Shown piece by piece: positions 7,040 to 15,913 of a stretch of 64,000 bases of DNA. Below the pieces are notes generated by a model that was not told the origin of the DNA, made no database searches, and was given only the letters and a program-made list of their open reading frames with translations. Location: the NCBI GenBank assembly GCA_019779905.1, contig JABAKE010000016.1, positions 1 through 64,000 on the forward strand, given 5' to 3'. Made by a program: the position numbers and the translations under genes. Source of the DNA: Modestobacter lapidis (GTDB lineage Bacteria; Actinomycetota; Actinomycetes; Mycobacteriales; Geodermatophilaceae). Each line of letters starts with the position of its first letter. Within the stretch, counting starts at the first letter, position 1.

Positions 7040-9553
7040 TCATCGGTCTCCTCCCAGGGACGAAGCGTTGGACTCAGAGGCGGGGCGTCCACCCCCGGCG
7101 GTGGTCTCGGTCGAGGCTCCGCCGTAGGCGTTGGTGCCGGCGGTGGCGCGGTCGCCGCCGTCCCCGCCCTGGTGGATCGCCCGCCAGACCCGTTCCGGGG
7201 TGAGCGGCATCCGCAGGTCGGACACCCCCAGGTGCCGGACGGCGTCCAGCGCGGCGTTGACCACCGCCGGGGTGCTGGCGATGCAGCCGGCCTCGCCGAC
7301 CCCCTTGGCCCCCAGTGGGTTGCTGGTCGCCGCGTGCACGGTGTTGCCGGTGTCGAAGTGCGGCAGGTCGGCGGCCGAGGGGAGCAGGTAGTCGACGAAG
7401 GTGCCGGTGGTCAGGTTGCCGTCGGCGTCGTAGATCGCCTCCTCGTACAGGGCCTGCGAGATGCCCTGGGCGAGCCCGCCGTGCACCTGTCCCTCGACGA
7501 TCATCGGGTTCACGATCGTGCCGACGTCGTCCACGCAGGCGTACTTGCGGATCTTCACGAACCCGGTCTCGGTGTCCACCTCCATGGCGCACAGGTGGGT
7601 GCCGTGCGGAAAGGAGAAGTTCTCCGGGTCGAACGTCGCCTCGGCGTCGATCGAGGGCTCGACGCCCTCGGGGTAGTCGTGCGCGGCGAAGATGGCCAGC
7701 GCGACCTCCTGGATGCCGACGCCGGCGCCGGGCGTCCCCTTGACGGCGAACTTGCCGCCGGTGAACTCCAGGTCGTCCTCGCTGGCCTCGAGGAGGTGCG
7801 CGGCGATCTTGCGGGCCTTGGCGACCACCTTCTCCGCCGCCTTGACCACCGCCGTGCCACCGACGACCAGCGACCGGGACCCGTAGGTGTCCAGGCCACG
7901 GGAGGAGATCGCGGTGTCGCCGTGCAGGACCTCGACGTCCTCGAACGGCACGCCGAGCTGGTCGGCGACGATCTGGCTCCACGCCGTCTCGTGCCCCTGC
8001 CCGTGCGGCGTGGAGCCGGTGACCACCTCCACCTTGCCGGTGGGCAGCATGCGGATGGAGGCCTGCTCCCAGCCGCCGGCGCCGAAGGCGAGCGAGCCGA
8101 GCACCCGGGAGGGAGCAAGACCGCACATCTCGGTGAAGGTGGAGAAGCCGATGCCCAGCTGGACCGGGTCGCCGGACTCCCGGCGGCGCTGCTGCTCGGC
8201 GCGCAGCTCGTCGTACCCCAGCAGCTCCAGCGCCTGGTCGGTGGCCATCCCATAGTCACCGCTGTCGTACTGGAGCCCGGCCACCGTGGTGAACGGGAAC
8301 TCCTCGGCGTTGATCCAGTTCTTCCGGCGCAGCTCCAGCGGGTCCATGCCGAGCTCCACCGCGAGCTCGTCCATGATCCGCTCGATGGCGAACGTCGCCT
8401 CCGGCCGGCCGGCACCGCGGTAGGCGTCGGTCGGCACCTTGTTGGTGAATACGCCGTCGCACTCGAACCGGTACGCCGGGAACTTGTAGATGCCCGGGAA
8501 CATGAACGCGCCCAGCGCCGGCACCCCGGGGGTGATCAGCCGCAGGTAGGCGCCCATGTCGGCCAGCAGCCGCACCCGCAGGCCCTTGACGTTGCCCTCG
8601 CGGTCGGCGGCGATGTCGATGAACTGCACCTGGTCGCGGCCGTGGTGGGCGGTCATCAGCGACTCGCTGCGGGTCTCGGTCCACTTCACCGGCTTTCCGA
8701 GCCGGCGGGCGACCAGCAGGCAGAGCACCTCCTCCGGGTTGACCTGCAGCTTGCCGCCGAAGCCGCCGCCCACGTCGGGGGCGATGACCCGCAGCTTGTG
8801 CTCGGGGATGCCGGTGACCATCGCCGCCATGACCCGCAGGATGTGCGGGATCTGGGTGGCCGACCACATCGTGTAGTTGTCCCCCGAGGGCTGGACGACC
8901 ACCGAGCGGGGCTCCATGAAGGCCGGGATGAGCCGCTGCTGCACGAACCGGCGGCTGACCGTGACATCGGCATCGGCGAAGGCCTGGTCGGTGTCGCCCC
9001 CGGTGCCGGCGTCGCCGGCGTCGAAGACGAAGTGGTAGCTGGTGTTGGACGAGGTGTGGTCGTGGACCAACGGGGAGCCGTCCTGGACGGCCTCCTCCAT
9101 GTCGAGCACGACCGGCAGCGGCTCGTAGTCGACGTCGATCTTCTCCACGGCGTCCTGGGCGGCGACCTTGGAGCGGCCGACGATGATCGCCACGGCCTCA
9201 CCGACGTGGTTGACCTCCTCCACCGCGATGGAGGGGTGCCCGGGGTTGACCATGTCCGGGGTGACGGGCCAGGCGCAGGGCAGCGAGCCCTGCTCCTCGG
9301 CGAGGTCCCGGCCGGTGAAGACGGCGACCACGTTGGGGCTGTCGACGGCGCCGCTGACGTCCAGGTGGGTGATCCGGGCGTGCGCCACCGGGCTGCGCAG
9401 CACCGCCAGGTGCAGCATCCCCGGCAAGGTCATGTTGTCGGTCCAGGTGGTGTCCCCGGTGATCAGCCGGGCGTCCTCCTTGCGGAGGCGGGCCTGGCCG
9501 ACCTGGTTGGCCGGTGCTCCGGCGGTGCTCGTCGGGTCCTCGACGGCCGTCAT
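7040..9553 (-). CDS. coxL: Mo-hydroxylase large subunit, CoxL form II type
   Basis: The 837-residue molybdopterin-binding subunit belongs to the xanthine oxidase/CoxL family. The N-terminal part has the [19 protein letters not shown] entry of the family, and DVGGGFGGK lies near residue 265. The diagnostic loop reads AYRGAGR at about residues 377-383. Form I CO dehydrogenases have AYRCSFR, whose Cys binds copper, so this is form II and CO oxidation should not be assumed. Aldehydes or N-heterocycles are plausible substrates for such enzymes. The C-terminal GxGEAG motif appears as [11 protein letters not shown]. The ATG overlaps the coxS stop (ATGA). The last ~25 residues are a low-complexity Gly/Ser/Ala tail. 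Confidence 0.93.
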   Translation of the reverse strand: MTAVEDPTSTAGAPANQVGQARLRKEDARLITGDTTWTDNMTLPGMLHLAVLRSPVAHARITHLDVSGAVDSPNVVAVFTGRDLAEEQGSLPCAWPVTPDMVNPGHPSIAVEEVNHVGEAVAIIVGRSKVAAQDAVEKIDVDYEPLPVVLDMEEAVQDGSPLVHDHTSSNTSYHFVFDAGDAGTGGDTDQAFADADVTVSRRFVQQRLIPAFMEPRSVVVQPSGDNYTMWSATQIPHILRVMAAMVTGIPEHKLRVIAPDVGGGFGGKLQVNPEEVLCLLVARRLGKPVKWTETRSESLMTAHHGRDQVQFIDIAADREGNVKGLRVRLLADMGAYLRLITPGVPALGAFMFPGIYKFPAYRFECDGVFTNKVPTDAYRGAGRPEATFAIERIMDELAVELGMDPLELRRKNWINAEEFPFTTVAGLQYDSGDYGMATDQALELLGYDELRAEQQRRRESGDPVQLGIGFSTFTEMCGLAPSRVLGSLAFGAGGWEQASIRMLPTGKVEVVTGSTPHGQGHETAWSQIVADQLGVPFEDVEVLHGDTAISSRGLDTYGSRSLVVGGTAVVKAAEKVVAKARKIAAHLLEASEDDLEFTGGKFAVKGTPGAGVGIQEVALAIFAAHDYPEGVEPSIDAEATFDPENFSFPHGTHLCAMEVDTETGFVKIRKYACVDDVGTIVNPMIVEGQVHGGLAQGISQALYEEAIYDADGNLTTGTFVDYLLPSAADLPHFDTGNTVHAATSNPLGAKGVGEAGCIASTPAVVNAALDAVRHLGVSDLRMPLTPERVWRAIHQGGDGGDRATAGTNAYGGASTETTAGGGRPASESNASSLGGDR

Positions 9554-10068
9554 GCCTGCGCCCCCGCGTCGGCGCCGGCCGGGGCGGCGTGCCGGCCCTC
9601 GCCACCGCGCATCTCCGCGGCCGCCTGCTGCACGGCCCGCACGATGTTCTGGTAGCCGGTACAGCGGCAGAGGTTGCCCTCGATGCCCTCGCGGACCTCG
9701 GAGTCGCTGGGGTCGGGGTTGTCGCCGACCAGGTCGATCGAGGCCATGATCATCCCCGGGGTGCAGAACCCGCACTGCAGGCCGTGCATCTCGTGGAACG
9801 CCTTCTGCATGGGGTGCAGCGTCCTGCCGTCGGCGATGCCCTCGATGGTGGTGACGGCCGAGCCGTCGGCCTGGACGGCCAGCACGGTGCACGACTTCAC
9901 CGCCTCACCGTCGAGGTGGACGGTGCAGGCGCCGCAGTTGCTGGTGTCGCACCCGACGACGGTGCCGACCTTTCCGAGCGTCTCTCGCAGGTAGTGGACC
10001 AGCAGGGTTCGGGGTTCGACGTCGTCCGTGTAGGACGCCCCGTCGACCCGCACATTGATCTGGGTCAC
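9550..10068 (-). CDS. coxS: Mo-hydroxylase 2Fe-2S small subunit
   Basis: The 172-residue small subunit has two [2Fe-2S] sites. The plant-type site uses C40, C45, C48 and C60 ([16 protein letters not shown]). The C-terminal site uses C99, C102, C134 and C136 (CGFCTPG and [11 protein letters not shown]). The start is a GTG at 10066-10068 preceded by GGAGCGGAG. The protein carries an extra ~15-residue Ala/Gly-rich tail. It is the first gene of the coxS-coxL-coxM unit, so the operon promoter should lie in the 10069-10391 region, divergent from the lipoprotein gene. Confidence 0.93.
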   Translation of the reverse strand: MTQINVRVDGASYTDDVEPRTLLVHYLRETLGKVGTVVGCDTSNCGACTVHLDGEAVKSCTVLAVQADGSAVTTIEGIADGRTLHPMQKAFHEMHGLQCGFCTPGMIMASIDLVGDNPDPSDSEVREGIEGNLCRCTGYQNIVRAVQQAAAEMRGGEGRHAAPAGADAGAQA

Positions 10069-10391
10069 GTGTGTCTCCGCTCCGTTGCAGGGATGCGCTG
10101 CCGCGGTTGCCCGCCGGCCTGCCCGCAGTGTGACAACGGACACAGGGGTTAGGCCACGCTCATCTGCGCCATCAGGACGGCGAAAGGGCCACCGCCGCAC
10201 GCACACCCGCGCATGCGGAGACACCGAAGCCGATCCTCCGCAGCTGCGCCACGCCGAACGTTGCACCGCGTTGCAGCGGACGTCGGACGGCCGCCGCTGT
10301 GACGGGTGGGGCTCCCGGGTCAAGGTGTGCGGCCGCGGTGCCGACCATGCAGAGGGACGGGCACGGACGGGCGACGAGGGAGCGGGCGGCG
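10069..10391. promoter_or_regulatory. Divergent control region of coxSLM and the lipoprotein
   Basis: This 323-bp gene-free stretch separates coxS from the divergent lipoprotein gene. It contains several TTGCA/TGCAG words: CGTTGCAGG near 10084, and TTGCA-N6-TGCAG within 10261-10276. The latter is part of CGAACGTTGCAC at 10255-10266, a 12-mer that recurs upstream of the NDMA-dependent alcohol dehydrogenase at 37404-37415. An activator site is a reasonable guess. No clear -10/-35 pair stands out. Confidence 0.45.
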
Positions 10392-11096
10392 ATGGCGGGC
10401 TGGAGCGGCGGTACGGGGCGAACCCGGCGGGGTGGCGTGGGCGTCGCCCTGGCGGCCGTCGGCCTGCTGACCGCGTGCGCTCCGGCCGCCCCGCCGGTCG
10501 AGGTGGCGGCGGCCACGGCGCCGGCCCCGACCCAGGCCGCCGCCCCGTGGACGCGGTCCGCACCGGTGCCCGTCGCCGCGGAGCCCGCCGTCCCGGCGCC
10601 GGTGGTGGACCAGGACGCCGCTGCGGCGCAGGCCGCCATCGCGGCCGACGCCGGGATGCCCGTCCCGCAGCCGCCCCGGCCGACGCGCACCGGCCTGGTC
10701 GTCTCGCCGTTCGTGGGGGTCGGCAGGTCACCGGAGCTGCACCCGCGCCCGGCCCCGTGCGGCGGGCACACCTCGCCCCGTCGGGTGTCCCCGGGTGTGG
10801 AGCCGGGCCCGGGCGGGTCGGCCACGGTGACCTGGCAGGCCGGCGCACGCGCGGAGGTGCTCGGCTATCGCGTGTCCGCGGTCAGCCAGACCCTGCGGTC
10901 CGGCGTCCAGCGCGCCCCGCTCACCCGGGACGCCGGGCAGCCCGCCGACTGCGGCGCGGTGACCGTCACCTTCGCCGGGCTGACCCCCGGCGACGCCTAC
11001 GTGTTCTGGCTGGAGGAGCGGACCATCGACATCGCGACGTCGGTGGAGCGGCTGGTGCAGATCGGCACGTCCCAGCCCGTGGTCATCGGGCGCTGA
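10392..11096 (+). CDS. Secreted lipoprotein with fibronectin-like C-terminus, function unknown
   Basis: From the ATG at 10392 the product has 234 residues. Residues 1-28 are a signal peptide with Arg residues, a hydrophobic core and the lipobox LLTAC, placing the lipidated Cys at 29. An Ala/Pro-rich spacer follows. The C-terminal ~100 residues ([35 protein letters not shown]) look like a fibronectin type III-like beta-sandwich. An upstream in-frame ATG at 10347 exists but would spoil the signal peptide. The gene converges on the GAF regulator with a 14-bp overlap. No enzymatic motif is visible. Confidence 0.7.
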   Translation: MAGWSGGTGRTRRGGVGVALAAVGLLTACAPAAPPVEVAAATAPAPTQAAAPWTRSAPVPVAAEPAVPAPVVDQDAAAAQAAIAADAGMPVPQPPRPTRTGLVVSPFVGVGRSPELHPRPAPCGGHTSPRRVSPGVEPGPGGSATVTWQAGARAEVLGYRVSAVSQTLRSGVQRAPLTRDAGQPADCGAVTVTFAGLTPGDAYVFWLEERTIDIATSVERLVQIGTSQPVVIGR

Positions 11097-12405
11097 CGCC
11101 ACGCCGGCTGCGCAACCGCAGCCGCTGGACCCGGGCGGCAGCCGCCGTGCGCCGCGCCGATCCGGCCGGCAGCACCGTCAGGCAGGCCTGCCAGAAGGGG
11201 AGGTCCTCGGCGGCTTCGGGGAGCTGTCCGTACCGCACCAGCAGCTCGGCCCGGCCGGTGGCGAGCACCGCCTGGCGGAGTGCACCGGAGAGCCCGGCTC
11301 GTGCTGCCCGCACGCCTGGCGCCTCCGACCGCGGCAGCAGCGCGCCGGGGTAGCGGTCCAGCGCAGCGCCCACGGCGCCCCGGCCGAGCAGGTGCCGGAC
11401 GTCGTCGGCATCGCTGCGCAGCGGCGCGAGCAGCCGGTAGGGCCGCGAACCGACCAGCTCGTTCCCGACCAGCCGGCGCAGCCGGGACAGCTCCGCCCGC
11501 ACGGTGACCGGCGCGGCGTCGCCCGGATGGCACTCCGCGGCCAGCTGCTCGGCGGTGCGCCCCTCCCCCGCCGCAGCCGCCTCGGCCAGCAGGACGACGA
11601 GCTCCGAGTGCCGCAGCGACAGCTCCAGCTGCCCGCCCGCCGTGGTCAGCCGGGCCCGGTCGCGGCCGAGGACCTCCAGCACGGGCGCGCCGCTGTGCTC
11701 GACGGCCGGCCGGCGACCTCCCGCCTGGTCGCGGTACAGCCAGCGCAGCTCGGACTCGGCCGCCGCGGCGGTGGCGCGAACCAGGGTGAGAACGTGCGGG
11801 CCGGCCACGTGGTCGCCGCCGGTCACGTCGATCGCGCCGAGCAGGGCGCCGGTGACCGGGTCGTGCACGGGTGCGGCCGAGCAGCTCCACGGCTGCACCG
11901 GCCGGCGGAAGTGCTCGCTGCCGTAGATCTGGACGGCGTGGTCGAGGGCGAGCGCCGTCCCGGGGGCGTTCGTGCCGGCGACGTCCTCGTGCCACGACGC
12001 GCCCTCGACGAAGTGCATGCCCGCGGCCCGGTCACGCAGCCGGGTGTCGCCCTCCACCCAGAGCATCCGGCCGGCCGCGTCGGTGACCGCGACGATCATC
12101 TGGTCGGCCTCCGCGTCGGCCACGAGCAGCCGGCGGATGACCGGCATCACCGCGGCCAGCGGGTGCGCGGTCCGGTAGGAGACGAGGTCGTCGTCGAGCA
12201 GGTCGACCGGCGGGAGCGCGCCGTCGGGGTCGATGCCGCTGCCCAGCGAGCGGCGCCACGAGTCCCAGACCACCGGCCGGACCCGCGCGTCGGGCCGGGT
12301 GCCGGCCCGGGTCACGAGCGCCTCGTGGGCGGCGCGCAGGCCGCGGGTGAGCACCGGGGTGGGGCCACCGTCGGGCAGCGCGACCCACGGGTTCGTCGCC
12401 GTCAC
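11083..12405 (-). CDS. GAF-domain transcriptional regulator (AcoR-like, no AAA domain)
   Basis: The 440-residue protein starts at a GTG. Residues ~40-230 hold a GAF-type sensor region with typical AcoR/NifA-family phrases: VVWDSWRRSLGSG, FVEGASWHEDVAGTNAPGTAL, and CSAAPVHDPVTGALLGAIDVTG. The sigma-54 AAA module is absent. The remainder carries a DNA-binding region around RTAEQLAAECHPGDAAPVTVRAE and LSRLRRLVG. In actinobacteria such regulators often sit beside alcohol and aldehyde oxidation genes and activate them. Here it lies two genes from coxSLM, so control of that operon is the simplest inference. The effector is unknown. Confidence 0.78.
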   Translation of the reverse strand: MTATNPWVALPDGGPTPVLTRGLRAAHEALVTRAGTRPDARVRPVVWDSWRRSLGSGIDPDGALPPVDLLDDDLVSYRTAHPLAAVMPVIRRLLVADAEADQMIVAVTDAAGRMLWVEGDTRLRDRAAGMHFVEGASWHEDVAGTNAPGTALALDHAVQIYGSEHFRRPVQPWSCSAAPVHDPVTGALLGAIDVTGGDHVAGPHVLTLVRATAAAAESELRWLYRDQAGGRRPAVEHSGAPVLEVLGRDRARLTTAGGQLELSLRHSELVVLLAEAAAAGEGRTAEQLAAECHPGDAAPVTVRAELSRLRRLVGNELVGSRPYRLLAPLRSDADDVRHLLGRGAVGAALDRYPGALLPRSEAPGVRAARAGLSGALRQAVLATGRAELLVRYGQLPEAAEDLPFWQACLTVLPAGSARRTAAAARVQRLRLRSRRGVSAR

Positions 12406-12501
12406 GGTGCGGCGTCCCCGGGGCTGAGGGTCATCGTGCCGCCCATCGTGACCGCTGTGCCGGGATAGCGCCAGCAGGTTCGGTGCGCTGCCCGCCGCGG
12501 A

Positions 12502-13794
12502 TCAGGTGCCGGCGGACTCCTCGGCGGCGCCCAACTGCCACGGCCGGACGACGGCGAACAGGGTGAGCAGTGCCAGCAGCAACGCACTCAGGATGACGAT
12601 CCCCATCGCGACCGCGTCGTTGCCCAGCAGCCCGACCATCGGGGCGACCAGGGCGCCGACGCTGAACTGGATGGCGCCGAGCAGCGCCGCGGCGGTTCCG
12701 GCGGCCTCGCCGTGGCGCTGCAGGGCGAGCGCCGGGGCGTTGGGCAGCCCCAGCCCGGTGGCCGCCAGCACGGCCCAGAGCGGGCCGACCACACCGGCCA
12801 GGCCGCCGAAGCCGGTGGCGGCGAAGACCAGCAGCACCAGGCCGGCGACGGCGCCGGCGATGGTGGCGGCGACCAGGATCTGCTGCGGCTCGAAGCGGCG
12901 CAGCAGCACCGGGTTGAACTGGGTGGCGCCGATCAGCCAGAACGCGCCGGCGCCGAAGAGCAGGCCGAACTGCTGCTCGTCGAGGCCGAACTCGCCCTGG
13001 TAGACGAACGAGGAGCCGGAGACGTAGCTGAACAGGCCGGCCATGGTGAGGCCGGCGACGACGACGAGTCCGACGAAGGTGCGGTCGCGGAGCAGCTCGC
13101 GGTAGTTGCGCACGGTGCCGCGCAGGCCGCTGCTGCGCCGGCGCTCGGGCGGCAGGGTCTCCTGCAGCAGGAACGCACCCATGACCACCAGCAGGGCACC
13201 GAAGATGGCCAGGACGCCGAAGACCCCACGCCAGGAGGTGAACCGGAGCACCTCGCCGCCGAGCGTGGGGGCGAGCACCGGCGCCGCGCCGATGACGAGG
13301 AAGAGCCGGGAGAGCATGGTCGCGGCGGCCCGCCCGGAGTACAGGTCGCGGACCACGGCGATGGCGATGACCGCACCGGCCGCCGCGCCGGCGCCCTGCA
13401 GGACCCGCAGCAGACCGAGGACCAGCACGTTCGGGGCGACGAGCACCAGCAGCGAGGCGAGCACGTGGACCGCCGTGCCGGCGAGCAGCGGGCGGCGGCG
13501 GCCGAGGGCGTCGGACAGCGGGCCGAGCACCAGCTGGCCCAGGGCCAGGCCGAGCAGGGTGCCGGTGAGGGTGAGCTGGACGGCCGCGGAACTGGTGCGG
13601 AGGTCCTCGGTGATCGTCGGCAGCGCCGGCAGGTACAGGTCGATGGTCATCGGCCCGAGGGCGACGAACGCGCCGAGCACCAGCACCATCTTCAGCCCGC
13701 CGGCGGGGGCCTCCGTCATCGTGGGGGTCGCGCGGCCGGGCGGGGCGGCGGGCGCCGGGGTCGGCGCGGCGCGGCGGTTCTCGGTGGTGGTCAA
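12502..13794 (-). CDS. Bcr/CflA-type MFS drug exporter
   Basis: The 430-residue protein has 12 predicted transmembrane helices. The first membrane segment contains the Bcr/CflA signature GPMTIDLYLPALPTI, and the motif A loop between helices 2 and 3 reads GPLSDALGRRRPLL. A TTG at 13792-13794 is taken as the start because GAGGAG lies 5 nt upstream. The longer open frame upstream has no ribosome-binding site. It would export small hydrophobic compounds. The gene is flanked by intergenic gaps on both sides and appears monocistronic. Confidence 0.82.
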   Translation of the reverse strand: MTTTENRRAAPTPAPAAPPGRATPTMTEAPAGGLKMVLVLGAFVALGPMTIDLYLPALPTITEDLRTSSAAVQLTLTGTLLGLALGQLVLGPLSDALGRRRPLLAGTAVHVLASLLVLVAPNVLVLGLLRVLQGAGAAAGAVIAIAVVRDLYSGRAAATMLSRLFLVIGAAPVLAPTLGGEVLRFTSWRGVFGVLAIFGALLVVMGAFLLQETLPPERRRSSGLRGTVRNYRELLRDRTFVGLVVVAGLTMAGLFSYVSGSSFVYQGEFGLDEQQFGLLFGAGAFWLIGATQFNPVLLRRFEPQQILVAATIAGAVAGLVLLVFAATGFGGLAGVVGPLWAVLAATGLGLPNAPALALQRHGEAAGTAAALLGAIQFSVGALVAPMVGLLGNDAVAMGIVILSALLLALLTLFAVVRPWQLGAAEESAGT

Positions 13795-14016
13795 CAGGTC
13801 TCCTCGGGAGTTGGGTGCGCTTCCGATCGAGACCGACGCTGGCCACGAACTCGCGTCCTGCTCAAGGCGGCGATGCGCGGCGCCATTCCCGGCGCGGCGG
13901 GATCTTCCGCGCGTGGTCGCCCGGAACGGTGTGCGCGGACTGACGGTGACAGCGCATACGACTGCTCCTCCGCGCACTGTGTCGGTGAGGTCGGCGAGGT
14001 CGGTGGGGTCGGCCGC

Positions 14017-15453
14017 TCAGATCTTCCCCGGGCCGGCCGGCAGCAACGCCCGGACGTCGCGCGCCCGCAGCGCGCCGGACCACAGCCCGGCGCCGTAGCC
14101 GAGGTCCTCCAGCCGCCGGCCCGCGGTGAACGCGAGGAGCCCGATCGCCCTTCGCTGCGGCCACCACCCCAGCAGCGCGTCCAGCACCGCCACCGCCGCG
14201 GTCAGCCGGCGGGCCCGCCGGGACACCAGGCACGCCCCGACGGTGAGCGGCCAGTGGTGCCGGGTTCCCGCACGGGCCAGCGTCCGCCCGGAGGCCGCCG
14301 TCCCCCGCAGCACCAGCCCCGCCGACAACCCCGCCGGCGGTGGCTGACCGGGCCGGCCCAGCCGCCGGGCCAGCCGCGCCGTCGCGACGCCGAGCACGCC
14401 GACGGCCGCGGCCAGCCCCGCAGGGCGCCCGGTCAGCGCCAGCGCCCACGCCGCCGCCGACCACGGTGAGATCACGATCGGCGCGACCGCCGACCCGTGC
14501 CGCGCGGCCAGCAGCGCCGCGCCGGTGCCGTAGAACGCCCGGCGGCCCAGCCACTCCCCCGGCTCGCCGCGGTGCTCGTGCGCCACCTCCGCGGCCGGCT
14601 CGTACCGCACCCGCCAGCCGGCCCCGACCAGCCGCCAGACCAGGTCGACGTCCTCGGCCACCTGCATCGACTCGTCGAACCCGGCGCCCAGCGCGCTGCA
14701 GCGGCCCACCAGCGCCGCGCTGGGCACGTACGACACCGCGCTGCGCGGGGTCACCGCCGCCGGGTGCGGCCCCATGTCCAGCGCGCTGGCCACCTCCTCG
14801 TAGCGGCTGACCCACCCGGGCCGGTCGACCGGGACACCCGCGATCCGCGGCGCCACCAGCGCCAGCCGGGGGTCGGCCAGGTGCCCGGCCAGCCTCGGCA
14901 GCCAGCCCGTCGAGGGCACGCAGTCGGAGTCCAGGAAGGCCACCGCCGGCGTGCGCACCGCCCGCAGCCCGGCGTTCCGGGCCGCCGCCGGCCCCCGGGC
15001 CTCCTCGTGACGGACGAGTCCGGCGCCGAACTCGGCGACCACCGCGGCGACCGCCGTCGGGTCGGCCGAGCCGTCGTCGACGACCACCACCGGGCAGCCC
15101 GCCGTCCCCGGGTCGGCCCGCAGCGCGCCGAGCAGCCGGGCCAGCCCGGCCGTGCGGTCCTTCACCGGGACGACGACGGTCACCGCGACCGCCCCGGCCT
15201 GCGGGCCGTCCGGGTGGGCGAGGCCGGCGTCCAGCAGCCGGCCGGCCAGCGTGGCCGTCCGCGCGTCGGTGACGACGAGCCGGTCGCCGGCCAGCAGCGG
15301 GCGGGCCGCGGGAGCGAGCCGGAGCATCCGCAGCGGAGAGCCACCGAGCAGGGCGGCGCCGCCGTCCCGGCGCTGCGCGCGCGGGTCGAGCCGGACGGTG
15401 AACCCGTCGGGCAGCCGGTGCGACGGGGGAACGGGCACGGCAGGAGCTCTCAC
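14017..15453 (-). CDS. mftF: Mycofactocin glycosyltransferase MftF
   Basis: The 478-residue GT2 glycosyltransferase matches the mycofactocin group in length and landmarks. These are LPDGFTVRLDP and LLGGSPLRMLRLAP in the N-terminal extension, VTVVVPVKDR and VVVVDDGSADPT opening the GT-A fold, RGPAAARNAGL, the FLDSD metal motif, and the acceptor region SALVGRCSALGAGFDE with EDVDLVWRL. In mycobacteria MftF adds the beta-1,4-glucose chain to premycofactocin. The GTG at 15451-15453 is chosen as start. It lies 32 bp downstream of rpmE2 in the same direction and about 13.5 kb from mftC, so the mycofactocin genes are dispersed here. Confidence 0.9.
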   Translation of the reverse strand: MRAPAVPVPPSHRLPDGFTVRLDPRAQRRDGGAALLGGSPLRMLRLAPAARPLLAGDRLVVTDARTATLAGRLLDAGLAHPDGPQAGAVAVTVVVPVKDRTAGLARLLGALRADPGTAGCPVVVVDDGSADPTAVAAVVAEFGAGLVRHEEARGPAAARNAGLRAVRTPAVAFLDSDCVPSTGWLPRLAGHLADPRLALVAPRIAGVPVDRPGWVSRYEEVASALDMGPHPAAVTPRSAVSYVPSAALVGRCSALGAGFDESMQVAEDVDLVWRLVGAGWRVRYEPAAEVAHEHRGEPGEWLGRRAFYGTGAALLAARHGSAVAPIVISPWSAAAWALALTGRPAGLAAAVGVLGVATARLARRLGRPGQPPPAGLSAGLVLRGTAASGRTLARAGTRHHWPLTVGACLVSRRARRLTAAVAVLDALLGWWPQRRAIGLLAFTAGRRLEDLGYGAGLWSGALRARDVRALLPAGPGKI

Positions 15454-15485
15454 CGGGTCGGCTGGGGCCGGGGACGGACGGCGGC

Positions 15486-15734
15486 TCAGCGGGCGCGAAC
15501 CCCGTAGCGCTGCCGGAACTTCTCCACCCGGCCCGCGGTGTCGACGACCCGCTGGTCGCCGGTCCAGAAGGGGTGCGAGGCGGCGCTCGTCTCCACCACC
15601 ACCAGGGGCACGGACTCGCCGTCGACCTCGACGGTCTGGTTCGTGGGAACCGTGGACCGCGTGCGGTACGTGGCGCCGGTGGCGCTGTCCCGGAAGACGA
15701 CGGTGCGGTACTCGGGGTGGATGCCGTTCCTCAT
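15486..15734 (-). CDS. rpmE2: 50S ribosomal protein L31 type B (zinc-free form)
   Basis: The 82-residue protein starts MRNGIHPEYRTVVFRDS and contains SHPFWTG and a C-terminal VEKFRQRYG. These are marks of L31 type B. There is no cysteine, so the zinc-ribbon of the type A protein is missing. Such paralogues are usually induced when zinc is scarce, replacing the zinc-bound form. It sits immediately upstream of mftF and may share a transcript with it. No convincing Zur box was found; a 16-bp inverted repeat at 15781-15796 is the only candidate operator. Confidence 0.93.
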   Translation of the reverse strand: MRNGIHPEYRTVVFRDSATGATYRTRSTVPTNQTVEVDGESVPLVVVETSAASHPFWTGDQRVVDTAGRVEKFRQRYGVRAR

Positions 15735-15780
15735 GGTGCTCCTCTCGGCGGCGCGGGACGTCCACCCCCAGCGGGGCGGG

Positions 15781-15796
15781 CTGATCGCGCCATCAG
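15781..15796. promoter_or_regulatory. Candidate operator upstream of rpmE2
   Basis: CTGAT-N6-ATCAG is a perfect inverted repeat about 47 bp upstream of the rpmE2 start and about 80 bp before the IdeR box of the divergent operon. It does not match the AT-rich Zur consensus of actinobacteria. It is listed only for its symmetry and position. Confidence 0.3.
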
Positions 15797-15876
15797 CAGG
15801 AACCGCGCCGGCCCGCCGGCTGTTCCCGCAGGTCGGACGCACAGGAGGCGGTGACCCGTTCGTGACCGTCGTTTGG

Positions 15877-15895
15877 TTAGGTGAGCCTCACCTGT
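15877..15895. promoter_or_regulatory. IdeR/DtxR iron box
   Basis: TTAGGTGAGCCTCACCTGT closely fits the 19-bp DtxR/IdeR consensus TTAGGTTAGGCTAACCTAA, keeping the TTAGG and CCT halves and the central AGxCT. It lies 19 bp upstream of the first siderophore-binding lipoprotein's ATG, so iron-bound IdeR should repress the three-gene operon when iron is sufficient. Confidence 0.88.
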
Positions 15896-15913
15896 CCCGA
15901 ACGAGGAGCACGC

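Noticed and set aside
6680-9655. A 3-kb plus-strand open frame opposite coxL and coxM
   Set aside because: It mirrors the codon phase of the cox genes, has abnormal composition (Gly/Val/Asp/His/Arg-rich) and no ribosome-binding site.
15735-15876. Zur box upstream of rpmE2
   Set aside because: No AT-rich TGAAAAT-type dyad was found. Only CTGAT-N6-ATCAG is symmetric, and it does not fit the consensus.
15881-15913. Upstream GTG start for siderophore-binding lipoprotein 1
   Set aside because: It lies inside the IdeR box and would place 11 charged residues before the signal peptide.
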